64,000 nt of DNA from Rhodococcus_G sp042879035 (GCF_042879035.1 NZ_JBIAOU010000012.1:62001-126000), one strand, 5' to 3'. Positions 1-9,096 are shown, counted from the stretch's first letter. A program made the numbers and translations. The notes: generated by a model not told the origin, from the letters alone.

Positions 1-134
1 ATCTGAAGGAGCAGGGTGTCGGCGTTGCGGTCCGCACCGGTGAGGTCATCGTCACCGACCCGGCTTCGAGCCTGGGGATACCCTGGGGGTTCAGCACCGT
101 CCTGACACCGGGCGACCCGCGGGATGCGGGATGA
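1..134 (+). CDS. VOC-family protein, C-terminal end only (partial)
   Basis: Only the last 43 codons are present; the gene starts outside the window and ends at TGA 132-134. Reading from base 3, the tail closely matches the end of the VOC (glyoxalase/extradiol dioxygenase fold) protein at 48914-49879: by hand alignment 34 of 43 residues are identical, including the block GEVIVT and the motif SLGIPWGF. It is therefore a paralogue of that protein, probably with a related role in the catabolic cluster. The closely following CoA-transferase gene on the same strand may be part of the same locus. The function of the family here is inferred from fold and neighbours only. Confidence 0.85.
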   Translation, partial: LKEQGVGVAVRTGEVIVTDPASSLGIPWGFSTVLTPGDPRDAG

Positions 135-391
135 CGCCGAGACGGTGAACATCCTTCCATCCATCTCTTCCACGACCACGGACTGCGTCGGCGGCCACCG
201 GTCTGCCCGGTGCCCCGGCTCCGCAGTTCCGAGGGGTGTTCACCGTCTATTGCGGCACGTTTCCTCGAACTGCCGACTGCGGCGCACCCGTGCGCAGCGC
301 CCGCCGGTCCTTCCTTTATCGGGCGACATTGACTTTGGCCTTTTCAGATTTGTCAGAATGACCGTATATATATCGAGAAGGGGTCTTCCTC

Positions 392-1582
392 GTGCCCAAG
401 TCGCCCACCCTCCCACTCTCCGAAATCACCGTGGTGAGCATCGAACAGGCTGTGGCTGCACCGTTCGCGACACGTCAGCTCGCCGACCTCGGCGCACGAG
501 TGATCAAGATCGAACGCCCCGACGGCGGCGACTTCGCCCGACGCTACGACGAATCGGCACATGGACAATCGAGCTACTTCGTGTGGCTCAACCGTTCCAA
601 GGAGTCACTGACCCTTGATCTCAAGTCCGAACAGGGCCGCGCCATTCTCGAGCAGTTGCTGGGCACCGCCGACGTGTTCGTCCAGAACCTGGCCCCCGGC
701 GCAGCGACACGCATGGGCCTCGACGCCGAGTCGCTGCAGCAGCGTCACTCGTCCCTTATCCCGTGCGATATCTCCGGGTACGGCAGTACCGGCCCGTGGT
801 CGGACCGGAAGGCGTACGACATGCTCGTACAGGGGGAATCCGGACTGATGTCCCTGACCGGTCCCGAGTCCACACCCTCTCGGGTTGGCATCTCGATCGC
901 CGACATCTCCGCGGGAATGTACGCCTACAGCGGTATTTTGAGTGCCCTGTTCACGCGCGCGACCACCGGTGTCGCCCGCGCGGTGGAGGTGTCGCTGTTC
1001 GAGTCCCTCGGCGAGTGGATGGGCAATCCGGCGTACTACACCGAATGCGGTGGGACCCAACCCCGCCGGGTCGGTGCCGAGCACGCGACAATCGCACCGT
1101 ACGGCGCCTTCCCGACCTCCGACGGCACGATCCTGCTATCCGTGCAGAACGAGCGCGAGTGGGTGACGCTCTGCACCGAACTTCTCGGAAATGCCTCGCT
1201 CACAACGGATCCACGCTTCGAATGCAACTCCGCGAGGGTTGCCAACCGCGCAGAGTGCAACGCTCTCATCTCCGAACAGACCCGCACCATGACGACAGAC
1301 GACGCACTCTCCCTGCTCGACAAGATCGCCATCGCGAACGGCAGGCTCGCCTCGGTGTCCGACTTCCTCACGCACCCTTCGCTGGAGGGGCGCAATCGAT
1401 GGCGCGAGGTCGACACCCCGGGAGGCCCGGTGCGCGCGTTGCTCCCGCCCGCCACCCTCGCAGGCGTCGAACCGCGCTTCGATCCGGTTCCTGCCCTCGG
1501 AGCACATACGGACTCCATCCTCGGTCAGCTAGGCTACGACTACGCTGCAATCGACGCCCTGCGATCCGCGACGTTGATCTAA
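392..1582 (+). CDS. Class III CoA-transferase (CaiB/BaiF family)
   Basis: Encodes 396 residues, the usual length for family III CoA-transferases, which move CoA between carboxylic acids through an aspartyl-CoA intermediate. The N-terminal CoA-binding region is clear: an AAPFATRQLADLGARVIKIE segment at about 22-41, then SLTLDLKSEQG and the VFVQNLAPGAATRMGL helix. The start is GTG at 392, preceded by a GAGAAGGGG ribosome site at 375-383. The upstream 250 bases contain an AT-rich tract near 340-375 that may hold the promoter. The substrate cannot be read from sequence. Its position after a VOC gene, and the similar pairing of CoA enzymes with a VOC gene further right, suggest activation of an acid from the same kind of pathway. 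Confidence 0.9.
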   Translation: MPKSPTLPLSEITVVSIEQAVAAPFATRQLADLGARVIKIERPDGGDFARRYDESAHGQSSYFVWLNRSKESLTLDLKSEQGRAILEQLLGTADVFVQNLAPGAATRMGLDAESLQQRHSSLIPCDISGYGSTGPWSDRKAYDMLVQGESGLMSLTGPESTPSRVGISIADISAGMYAYSGILSALFTRATTGVARAVEVSLFESLGEWMGNPAYYTECGGTQPRRVGAEHATIAPYGAFPTSDGTILLSVQNEREWVTLCTELLGNASLTTDPRFECNSARVANRAECNALISEQTRTMTTDDALSLLDKIAIANGRLASVSDFLTHPSLEGRNRWREVDTPGGPVRALLPPATLAGVEPRFDPVPALGAHTDSILGQLGYDYAAIDALRSATLI

Positions 1583-1657
1583 CCGTGTTTCGAAAGTGGT
1601 TCCGATCGCGGGAATCACACGCCAGGACGGCCGGGTTGTCGTGACAACTGCATGATC

Positions 1658-1712
1658 GAGGTCCCCGGTGAGAAGTTGATCGACCAAGACAAGCCTGAAC
1701 ACCGGGGACCTC
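1658..1712. repeat. 13-bp perfect inverted repeat
   Basis: The arms GAGGTCCCCGGTG (1658-1670) and CACCGGGGACCTC (1700-1712) are perfect inverted copies around a 29-base spacer, just after the CoA-transferase stop. No T-run follows. It could be a factor-assisted terminator or the scar of an insertion sequence, since transposase debris begins within 200 bases. Confidence 0.5.
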
Positions 1713-1899
1713 CTTCGTCCTAGTTGAGAACGTCGCCTTGCCACTACGTTTGTCGCTTCGCTGCGAGTGACCGTCCCTCACCGCGAACTGTTCGGGGTGG
1801 GTTGCGCGCGAGAAGTACGGACCGTCGAGTGTCGGGTCAGAGTCGGATCAGGATGCGCGGCACCCAGCCCTCGGGCGTCGGGCGCGGCCCGGTAAACCA

Positions 1900-2080
1900 C
1901 CTCGGCTGCCTCGACGAGATGATCATCTCCCTCTACGCCGGCGCGACCACCGTGCGCGACATCGTCTTCCACCTCGAATCGCCGCTGGGCACCGATCTTT
2001 CGCACGAGACGATCTCGAAGATCACCGACGTGGTCCTCGACGAGGTCAGGCCTGGCATTCGAGGCCTTTCGAACATTTAA
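1900..2080 (+). pseudogene. IS256-family (Mutator-type) transposase fragment
   Basis: An open stretch encodes the typical N-terminal core of IS256-family transposases: the segment MIISLYAGATTVRDIVFHL followed by LSHETISKITD and VLDEV. Only about 50 of the usual 400 residues are left. Upstream codons in the same frame do not resemble a transposase, and the frame ends soon after VLDEV in an AT-rich tract. The catalytic DDE residues are missing, so this is a dead fragment. It is the first of many transposase relics in the left third of the window. Confidence 0.85.
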
Positions 2081-2283
2081 TTAAATTGAACTGCAACATG
2101 TTTCGATACATCTGATCCTTGAGTATATTCTAGATCGTTACCTTCCCGACATGCTCGGTTGGTCCGGCATTACCCAACTGCCACCATCCTGGCCGAGGAT
2201 CCACCTCGGGTCTCGGCTCGTCGAGCCACCCGCCCGACGGCACGACCGAGCACCGGATCGGCCGTCCTCACGAGAGGCACGAC

Positions 2284-2382
2284 ATGAACATCGTCAAGAC
2301 CCCGACCACGACCACCAGCCTCCTCGACGCGAGGATCCAGTCGATCCAGTGGTCCACCGGGTCGACCCCGCAGACCCTCTGA
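2284..2382 (+). CDS. Small hypothetical protein, 32 residues
   Basis: A short frame starts at ATG 2284 and stops at TGA 2380-2382. A GAGAGG ribosome site lies seven bases upstream, and a strong hairpin begins four bases after the stop. The peptide is rich in threonine (PTTTTS near the start, STGSTPQT near the end) and has no membrane segment. An AT-rich tract at about 2077-2145 (TTAATTAAATTG, then TATATTCTAGAT) could hold the promoter. The order AT-rich tract, ribosome site, short frame, terminator is what a real small-protein gene or a peptide precursor would show. No family is recognised and codon statistics over 32 codons prove little. Confidence 0.45.
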   Translation: MNIVKTPTTTTSLLDARIQSIQWSTGSTPQTL

Positions 2383-2386
2383 CCCC

Positions 2387-2423
2387 GCGCGACCCGCGCT
2401 GACGAGAGCCGCGCGGGTCGCGC
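2387..2423 (+). terminator. Hairpin terminator after the 32-residue gene
   Basis: The arms GCGCGACCCGCG (2387-2398) and CGCGGGTCGCGC (2412-2423) pair perfectly around a 13-base loop. No U-tract follows, as is common in high-GC actinobacteria. Its position directly after the TGA at 2382 supports the small gene. Confidence 0.55.
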
Positions 2424-3213
2424 GAACCGGTTCACACCCGGGCTGGGCCCGGCGGGCACCATCACCGCACTCCAGGGGTGAGTCTTCCCGTCGGGCGAAT
2501 GCCCGATCGACCATGGAGCAGCAGCTTGGGCCTCGACCGAGGAACGGATCGTTCACCGGAGTGGGCGGGCTCCGGACATCTTCTGGAGTCGTCATGGTCC
2601 CCATCTCCTTGGTGTCCAGTACACCGGTCCGTCACCGCGGTGCGCGCATGATCTGCGCGGTCAAGGCGAGACGAGCTGTGCGGAGACTGTTTTGCGGCTA
2701 CTGCGGCCGGGACTGCTCAGTTTCAGGGCGGAACGGAACTTCTACTGTTGCGTCGGATGCGCCGACCGCGTCTGAGCGCGCATCAGTGCCACGCTGTTGC
2801 TTCTTCTGCTCGTCTCGCCGACTCGCCTCACGGGCCGTCGCCGGGCGTCGGCTCGCCCCGACCACCCCGGCGACAGCTAACGAACACCCGTATCTGCGCG
2901 GGGCAGCTCGATGTGGACGTGGTGGCCGGCATCGGCCGCCGGGACTCATCCGGGATGGACATGCGGACTGCCCGAGCGGCGTACTCCTGCGGAGCGTGAT
3001 CAACCCACCACGGTCGCGTTCGGTCGCCGACGGGATCGGCGACTCCGGTTCGGGAACACTGAAAATGGAAGGTCACCAGATGCGGTCAACGACCTCCTCG
3101 CCTCACATCGACAACGCAGGAAGAACGTCGCCCGAGACTCAGGCGTGCGAAGCGAGCCTCGTCGCCGACGCATGGTGGGTGGGTGTGGCGGTGCCGCAGG
3201 TACGGGTTCGTTC
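2424..3213. other. No supportable gene, about 790 bases
   Basis: Several overlapping frames are open on both strands because of the high GC content, but none shows a recognisable domain, a good ribosome site or consistent codon use. I see no transposase motif here. The downstream gene could start a little earlier, at ATG 3172. Confidence 0.5.
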
Positions 3214-3858
3214 GTGAGGGTCAGCTGCGGTGAGCCCCGGAACAACTGGTCGGACGAGTTCATCGACGTCTTTCTCGACGAGGCCGGACGGCACGGGTTG
3301 ACCGCGCCCCGTACCGCGGTCGCCGGTATCATCGACCGGCACACCGCCCAGGTTGCGGCCCGGCTCGGTGTCACGGTGACAACTGCACGCACCCGGATCT
3401 CCGTGGACAACATCCGGGACATGGCGAGGGAGGCCTCCGTGGGGTTCGCGAAGGAGGAGCCCGGTCAGGGCCTGCTCGACATCCCGGTCACCCACACCGT
3501 GCCGCTGGCGGTCGCGGCCCGCACTGTCGTCGGCCTGACCATCACCTCCGAACTCGCCACCGCAGCCGCAGCCGCTGCCGCTCGGCTCGATCGCGAGGCG
3601 ATCGTGCATGCCGGCCGCGAGGCGACCGCCCTGATCGCCGCCTGGTCCTTGATGATCGAACGCACCGCCACCGACAATGACACCACCGGTGTACTCGTCG
3701 TGGCGGTGCCGGAGGCGGCGATTCACCGCGCCCTGCGCGAGCTGGCGCGCGCCACCGTGCACCTCGACGCCGGTGTCATCCTGCTCGATGGCGACGACCC
3801 GGACCGGCTACGGGCGGCCCTGAGCGGCAATATCACCGCCCTCCTCGGCGAACTCTGA
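3214..3858 (+). CDS. Hypothetical protein, about 214 residues
   Basis: Starting at GTG 3214 (or ATG 3172 in the same frame), the product is about 214 residues. The reading frame has the strong G/C third-position bias of real genes. The first half contains a stretch like a helix-turn-helix (TAVAGIIDRHTAQVAARLG, then TVTTARTRISVDNI). The middle is an alanine-rich helix, and the last third (VLVVAVPEAAIHRALRELAR) alternates hydrophobic strand and helix. No signal peptide or membrane segment is seen. I do not recognise the family. No strong ribosome site precedes either start, so the N-terminus is uncertain. Confidence 0.6.
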   Translation: MRVSCGEPRNNWSDEFIDVFLDEAGRHGLTAPRTAVAGIIDRHTAQVAARLGVTVTTARTRISVDNIRDMAREASVGFAKEEPGQGLLDIPVTHTVPLAVAARTVVGLTITSELATAAAAAAARLDREAIVHAGREATALIAAWSLMIERTATDNDTTGVLVVAVPEAAIHRALRELARATVHLDAGVILLDGDDPDRLRAALSGNITALLGEL

Positions 3859-4213
3859 CCAGCAGAGATTTCGGCGAGCGCAGCCCGAACTCAGACCGGG
3901 ACCGGAAGCTACGCAACAAATTTCAGTCGAACGACCATGCTCGGTGGCGGCGTGCGGCCAGTCACGATCACCCTCGACGCGGTCGGCGCCGACTCCGATG
4001 GTGCCGGCCCACCCGGCCGGCAAGACAGGGAGAACAGGCGATCACGACCGACCCCTCATGGAACCCGAGAGAGCGCCCGGGAGGCCGTGCTGGCGAAGGC
4101 GACCGGCAGTCAGCCTCGTTGATGGATCCTGCTGCGAGACATGCGCTCCCGACGCTCCCGGTTACCGGCCCGAGACGCCACGTTTCGGCCCGGGCCACCC
4201 AGGTGAGTGGATG
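3859..4213. other. Intergenic, no supportable gene
   Basis: About 350 bases lie between two convergent genes. Open frames here are short shadows of the TetR gene or lack any start signal. No clear terminator hairpin was found. Confidence 0.45.
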
Positions 4214-4882
4214 TCAGGGAGTGGCGGTGGCCGCCCATTTCTCGAAGCGTTCCCGGAGGTTCGACGTGGGGTCGGGGAGCCCGACGCCGGTGAACGCTCG
4301 GCGGGCCGCCAGCTCGTGCATCGCGGCCGGGTCGCCGAGCCAGTCGAGGTGGTGGTTCACCTCCAGGCTGACCGCCCCGTGGAACGCCGCCCAGACGACG
4401 GTCAGCTCCTCGGCACTGAGATCGGGGGTCCGGAGACTCCGCAGCGCATCGACGATCGGCTCGAACACCTCGGTCTGGGCGGCGACGGTCGGACCGCCCG
4501 GCGGGGCCTGGTAGCCGGGCAGCTGGTCGGAGAAGATCAGGTTGAACTCGCTGCGGTGGGCCAGGGCCCAGCGTCGGTGAGCCAGGATCCCGACCAGCGC
4601 ACGGTCCGCCGGGGGTGCGTCGCCGAAGGCCGTGACCGCGGTCGCGGTGGCCTCGGCCAGGCTTCGGTAGCTGCCGAGCAGGAGCAGGGTGAATACGTCG
4701 TCGAGGCCGTCGAAGTAGGTGTAGAGCGAGGCGGAGCTGAGTCCGACGCCCCGGGCGATCGCACGCATGGACACCGACGATGGTCCACCCGCGGCGAGCT
4801 GCCGCCGCGCCTCCGCCTCGATGTCGGCCAGCAGCTCGCGCCGCTGCCGCTGCCGACGCGTCTCCCCGTTCTCGGTTGACAT
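4214..4882 (-). CDS. TetR-family repressor
   Basis: The product is 222 residues from ATG 4882, just upstream of the conserved RRQRQRRELLADIEAEARR helix. The frame is open further upstream, but that would place the operator inside the gene. The helix-turn-helix is classic: SMRAIARGVGLSSASLYTYF at about 40-59. The C-terminal part, with WAAFHGAVSLEVNHHL, matches the TetR_C_13-like ligand domain found in many actinobacterial repressors. It is divergent from the epimerase at 5063, and the space between holds a strong double-palindrome operator. Autoregulation and control of the epimerase are therefore likely. The ligand is unknown. Confidence 0.9.
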   Translation of the reverse strand: MSTENGETRRQRQRRELLADIEAEARRQLAAGGPSSVSMRAIARGVGLSSASLYTYFDGLDDVFTLLLLGSYRSLAEATATAVTAFGDAPPADRALVGILAHRRWALAHRSEFNLIFSDQLPGYQAPPGGPTVAAQTEVFEPIVDALRSLRTPDLSAEELTVVWAAFHGAVSLEVNHHLDWLGDPAAMHELAARRAFTGVGLPDPTSNLRERFEKWAATATP

Positions 4883-4911
4883 CGCCCCACAATACCGCGC
4901 AGCGATTGACA

Positions 4912-4963
4912 TCCGAACACTGATCGGAAACACTACTCGTGCGATATCCGATCAGTGTTCGGA
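4912..4963. promoter_or_regulatory. Double TetR operator
   Basis: Two 17-base sites, TCCGAACACTGATCGGA (4912-4928) and TCCGATCAGTGTTCGGA (4947-4963), are exact inverted copies separated by 18 bases. Each site is itself an imperfect palindrome (TCCGA ... TCGGA). The pair lies 30 bases upstream of the tetR start and 100 bases upstream of the epimerase start. This is the expected form of a TetR operator bound by two dimers. Confidence 0.8.
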
Positions 4964-5062
4964 ATCCGTTTACCGATCGCATTGTGGCGCCTGGTCGCGA
5001 TCCGTTCGTCGGCCACCGCCTGACTCTCGCCAGTCCGAAACCAGATACAGGGAGTGGACCCG

Positions 5063-5998
5063 ATGACCACCCACGTTGTGCTCGGTGCCGGTCCGGTCGG
5101 CCGCGCCGTCGTCGCCTCGCTCACCACGCGCGGGATCACACCCGCCGTGGTGACCCGGTCCGGGCACGCCGTGCCCGGAGCGACCAGTCGGCGAGCGGAC
5201 CTCACCGACCCGGCCGCTGCGGCCGCCGCGGTCGCCGACGCCGAGGTCGTGTTCCAATGCGCCCAGCCCGCCTACCACCGTTGGCCACAGGAGTTCCGGG
5301 CTCTGCAGAGTCGGGTGATCGGAGCCGCCGCCGCGGCCGGAGCGCTGCTTGTCGTGGCCGAGAACGTCTACGGCTACGGCGTCGTCCCCGGCCCGCTCAC
5401 CGAGGCGCTTCCCCTGTCCGCCGAGACACGCAAGGGCCAGGTGCGCGCTCAGATGTGGCGCGACCTCTCCGACGCTCACCGGGCCGGGCAGGTGCGCGTC
5501 GTGGCCGGGCGGGCCTCGGACTTCTTCGGACCCGGCGTCACGGCGTCCGCGGTCGGTGCCCGCTTCTTCACGCCCATCGTCCGCGGGAAACCGGTGCCCG
5601 TGGCCGGTGATCCCGATCGACGCCACACCTACACCTACGTCCCTGACTTCGGCGAGGCCCTGGTCCGGTTGAGCGAGACGCCGGCGACCTGGGGCAGGGC
5701 CTGGCACGTACCGAACCCCGCGACCGTGACCACCCGCGAATTCGCCGAACGCGCAGCAACTCTCGCCGCGGAGCCGCTGCGGCTGCGCCCGGTCCGGCCC
5801 TGGCAGCTGCGCCTGCTCGGCACACTCGTGCCTGCGGCCCGCGAGACGGTCGAGATGCTCTACCAGTTCGACGACGACCACGTGGTCGACCACACCGCGT
5901 ACGCCGCCGTCCTCGGTGACCACGCCACCGCCCTGGACGACGCGTTGGCCGCCACCATCGCGGCGTACGCCGCGCCCCTCCGACCCGCCACGCGATGA
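5063..5998 (+). CDS. NAD(P)-dependent epimerase/dehydratase-family protein
   Basis: Starting at ATG 5063 the product is 311 residues; a GTG nine bases earlier is less well placed relative to the GGGAG ribosome site at about 5050. A Rossmann motif LGAGPVGRAV lies at the N-terminus (about 7-16), followed by a TRSG turn and an ADLTD acidic strand end. The stretch VAENVYGYG resembles the substrate loop of extended SDRs, but the usual YxxxK pair is not obvious. A late segment with HTYTYVPDFGEALVRL is typical of NAD-dependent epimerase-like proteins. It is probably repressed by the divergent TetR protein. The substrate is unknown. Confidence 0.85.
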   Translation: MTTHVVLGAGPVGRAVVASLTTRGITPAVVTRSGHAVPGATSRRADLTDPAAAAAAVADAEVVFQCAQPAYHRWPQEFRALQSRVIGAAAAAGALLVVAENVYGYGVVPGPLTEALPLSAETRKGQVRAQMWRDLSDAHRAGQVRVVAGRASDFFGPGVTASAVGARFFTPIVRGKPVPVAGDPDRRHTYTYVPDFGEALVRLSETPATWGRAWHVPNPATVTTREFAERAATLAAEPLRLRPVRPWQLRLLGTLVPAARETVEMLYQFDDDHVVDHTAYAAVLGDHATALDDALAATIAAYAAPLRPATR

Positions 5999-6228
5999 CC
6001 GGCGCCGCTGCGTCCCGGTCCCGCGCCACAAAGAACCGAGCTGGTCGACGGATAGGAGGCGCGAGTTCCCCGCCGCGACCCGGTCCCCGGCTCCTGGGGC
6101 CGGGGTCACGTCCCACTCCTGCCGCATCGCCGCCGGTACGCCTTCCACAACGCCCGTGACAGTGGTGTCCTGGATGCACCGCGTGGCCGTCGAGGCCCGC
6201 GGATCTACTCCCGAGCCGAGGAATCGCC

Positions 6229-6708
6229 ATGACCACGATCCATCTCCACCAGAGCACCACCGCCACACCCGAGCAGGTCCTCTCCGGCCTCACCGACTTC
6301 GGGCCAGGACGCCACGAGCTGTTCGGCAACAGCACCGACAGCTACCTGAAAGTGCACAGTCAAGGCCCCCACGACGCGGACGTCACCGAAGGCTCGAACG
6401 GCATCTGGGAACGCCTGCACTACGACTGGACCGACCCCCACCACGTCCTGATGACGACCACCGACTCCAACCTGTGGGGAGGCGCCTCGGGCCACACCTA
6501 CACCCTCACCCCACAACCCACCGGCACCACCGACGTCGACGTCGTCGTGGTCCGCGACGGCAAGAACCTGCGGGGACGACTCCTCGCCGCAGTCCTTGGC
6601 CTGTTCGGCGCACGGATCCTCGGCAAGGAACTTCGCAAGTCCGTCAAAGCCATCGAAACCCGCAACGACGGCACCGGTGGCGCAACGACACACCCGCCGG
6701 AAGAATGA
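6229..6708 (+). CDS. SRPBCC-family (START-like) protein
   Basis: Encodes 159 residues, a normal length for the polyketide-cyclase/START-like fold. The pattern fits: an N-terminal strand with ATPEQVLSGLTDF, a central WERLHYDW strand, the Trp-rich SNLWGGASGHTYTL strand, and a long C-terminal helix GKELRKSVKAIE. Such proteins bind hydrophobic ligands in a deep cavity and are often stress-induced or accessory. ATG 6229 starts it, and the next gene overlaps its stop by four bases, so the two are translated together. No catalytic residues can be assigned. Confidence 0.8.
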   Translation: MTTIHLHQSTTATPEQVLSGLTDFGPGRHELFGNSTDSYLKVHSQGPHDADVTEGSNGIWERLHYDWTDPHHVLMTTTDSNLWGGASGHTYTLTPQPTGTTDVDVVVVRDGKNLRGRLLAAVLGLFGARILGKELRKSVKAIETRNDGTGGATTHPPEE

Positions 6709-6950
6709 ACCGAAACCCGTCCCCGGCCGGTCACGCGGAACAGCACCTGATCGATTTGGCGATCCTGCGCCTCGCCGCCAAACACACGGACAAATCCTTC
6801 GCCGAAGTCATAGACGCCGTCACGCGCGCTCGGGTGCACTTCGACGGCAAACCCATCCGCGACTTCGTGCCGCTGCTCGTCGAACGACATGCCGACAAGG
6901 AACTCGGCATTCCCCTCCGACCATCTGACCGAACAACCATCCGCCGGTGA
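6705..6950 (+). CDS. Three-helix bundle dimerization-domain protein
   Basis: Encodes 81 residues from ATG 6705, overlapping the previous stop (ATGA). The segment from about residue 14 to 70 matches the small actinobacterial three-helix bundle dimerization domain: HLIDLAILRLAAKH, then a VIDAVTRARVHFDGKPI helix-turn and FVPLLVERHADKEL. In known examples the domain is small, all-helical and of unknown function. A broken second copy lies about 100 bases downstream. Co-translation with the START-like protein suggests a shared role. Confidence 0.7.
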   Translation: MNRNPSPAGHAEQHLIDLAILRLAAKHTDKSFAEVIDAVTRARVHFDGKPIRDFVPLLVERHADKELGIPLRPSDRTTIRR

Positions 6951-7029
6951 TGCGGTTGCGGGACTCCACCACGCCTCCCCCGCCCAAGACGCGTCGTGCC
7001 GATCGCGACCCTGCCGACGCCGACACCGT

Positions 7030-7170
7030 GCATTCGAAGGTCAGCGACATCGACCTGGTTGAGCAGGCACACCGACCTTCGACGAAGGCCCCATCCCGAG
7101 TCCATCCCGCTGTTCGTCGAGTGACGTGCCCGCGCTCACCTCGTCACCGAGGCTGACGTGGCCAGCGCCA
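7030..7170 (+). pseudogene. Decayed copy of the three-helix bundle gene
   Basis: When frames are joined, the region reads VHSKVSDIDLVEQAH, then FDEGPI, then ESIPLFVE, a stop codon, then RARAHLVTEADVA. This follows the same order as the domain at 6705-6950 (helix, FDGKPI turn, FVPLLVER helix). At least two frameshifts and one in-frame stop break it. Sequencing errors could explain single indels, but three lesions in 140 bases favour real decay. Confidence 0.6.
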
Positions 7171-7214
7171 CTCACGGGTGGACCACACATGTCGAGTCGG
7201 GTTGACTTTCGTAT

Positions 7215-7655
7215 GTGTCCAAGGTGGCCGCGGCCGTCGCAGGCATCACCGCCGTTGTGTTGGGGGCCGGGTGCGAGAGCGGGATCGAGTCCCGCGTCGG
7301 CTCCTCTGTCGTCGCCGTGTCGTCGGTGAAGTCCGACACGTGGTACGCCGCCGAGTTCGTCCAGACGATGGTCGGAATGGAACTCTCGTCGGCCGAGGAT
7401 CCGGCTGCGGAAGTGTCCGCGGCCGTGGCGCTCGCCGAGGACGACTGCCACCTCTTCGCCTCCGACGACCTCTCCTCCACCCACAGCCCACGGCAGAACG
7501 CGACCGGCCTCGATGACCTGGTCCGTGACCTGCACACTCGGTACCCGGCAACCGACGCCCAGATCCGGCAGGGGCTGATCCTGCAGGCCGAATATGCCTG
7601 CCCCGACTACCTCGACATGCTCACCGCCTACGACACGTGGGCCGCCACCCGATGA
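7215..7655 (+). CDS. Putative secreted lipoprotein, DUF732-like
   Basis: Encodes 146 residues from GTG 7215; an in-frame stop lies just upstream, so this is the first possible start. The N-terminus is a short hydrophobic signal ending in LGAGC, a plausible lipobox with Cys20. The mature part is mostly helical, with three further cysteines (ALAEDDCHLF, EYACPDYL). The C-terminal pattern, ending in AEYACPDYLDML, resembles small exported DUF732-type proteins of mycobacteria and rhodococci. A role cannot be given. The protein would face the cell envelope. Confidence 0.6.
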   Translation: MSKVAAAVAGITAVVLGAGCESGIESRVGSSVVAVSSVKSDTWYAAEFVQTMVGMELSSAEDPAAEVSAAVALAEDDCHLFASDDLSSTHSPRQNATGLDDLVRDLHTRYPATDAQIRQGLILQAEYACPDYLDMLTAYDTWAATR

Positions 7656-9096
7656 CCCCTCGAGTCGCAACGCCGAAGTGAACGACAAATTCGGTGTCCG
7701 AGCACCGGAGGATCGGGCTGCAGGTCACCGCGCGCTCGCCCGTCGCAAGAGCCGAAAGTGGACCGTCACCCAGCCACCGGGTGACGCGAAGGCAGCCGCC
7801 CGCTGACATTCCCCGGCGACTCGCATGAAATCGCTGCTCTCACCTACCCTTTCCGTGCGCCGTTGTCGTCCCTCTGCGCACGGCGAAGGCTCGCCGGTCC
7901 ACACCCCTCTGGGCCGGCGAGCCGCACCGATCGGGCATGGCCACTCCGCGCGGTCACCAGGGCCACCACTCGAGCATGATCGTCTCCCAGCTCGCGCGGA
8001 CATCATCGGCTCGCACCGGACCGTGCGCCTCCTGCCCGACATCCGTGACGGCCGTGTGCGCGAGTGGAACAAGCGAGCCGCCGCCGCCACGGTTCGGCGG
8101 ACGTTCCTGCAGAACCTGTTCGCTGGCAAGAAGCCAGCGGCATGTGCACAGCTATACCAAGTCCGGGCAGCGGCCGGGCCTCATCCTCATCGTCGGCCGA
8201 ACCGGACTTGGGCTCGGGCAACGCTCGTCGGCACCGGGATCGCTGGGGTCGTGGTTCTGGCTCACACCCGATATCGCCGTGGTTTCCGGGTCTTTCGCCC
8301 GCCGCGCTCGGAATTGGTTGGTCTCCTGACAATCGCGGATCCTGGGTACTGACCGCCTCGACAACCGAGCCTGACTCACCCAAGCCGCCACCGACCGCCC
8401 GAGCTCGAGTCAGCCAGATTCTGGCGGGCGAGACCGGCACACCACGACCCACCGTTCCCGCCTCTGTTCCGTTCGTGTGTGCGATGATGCCGCGAATGAA
8501 CGTCGTTGGCACCGCAGCACAATGGCGACTCGGCCGCGAACCGCCCGCCGGCCGGGCCAGGTGTGGGCCGGTGGAGCACGCCGGCTCGGGAATCACCGGC
8601 TCCGTCTTCCCACTTCCCCCACGACCCGATCGAGCACGTCGCCCCGCCGCAACCGCGTCGAGGTCATCGCACCGCGCCACCCGAAGTCGCCGTCGAACAA
8701 GTGTCGTCGAAGTGCAACCCGTCGATCGCCGGGATCTCGTCCGCGGTCGCACCCGGGGTGGACACGACGGCGGGCGCCGGGACGGGTCGACGCATCCGAC
8801 AGTGATCGGAGCCGCTCGATGCACAGGGATCCGTTTACGTACACCGCGCCGTGGTGCGCCTGCCGCACATCCGCGGACAGAGTCAGACCACGTGGCACGG
8901 GCCTTCGGGGTGTGTTCGAGTGGCGGTCCGCCGCGCCCCGGGATAGAAACAATGTGTGACACCAGTCACTTTCGTGTGACGAGAGGTACGGCCACGGATG
9001 TGGTCGGCGGCCACAGCCGCCGTCCCGATCCCACCGTGTCCGGACCCGATCGGGACCGGAGACTCGCACACGGACGACGTCGGGAAAGGGGTTCGG
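7656..9096. other. About 1.4 kb without a supportable gene
   Basis: Long frames are open on both strands across this stretch (for example a 475-codon plus frame from 8064 and a 319-codon minus frame over 8003-8962), but they overlap each other. They are rich in Arg, Pro, Ser and Gly without any domain pattern and look like GC-driven artefacts. A segment at about 8000-8300 has a hydrophobic run (TLVGTGIAGVVVLAH) that might be a membrane-anchor relic. Decayed genes are likely, but I cannot name one. Confidence 0.45.

Noticed and set aside
7945..8340. A possible small membrane protein in the gap after 7656
   Set aside because: One hydrophobic run but no start signal, and composition changes along the frame.
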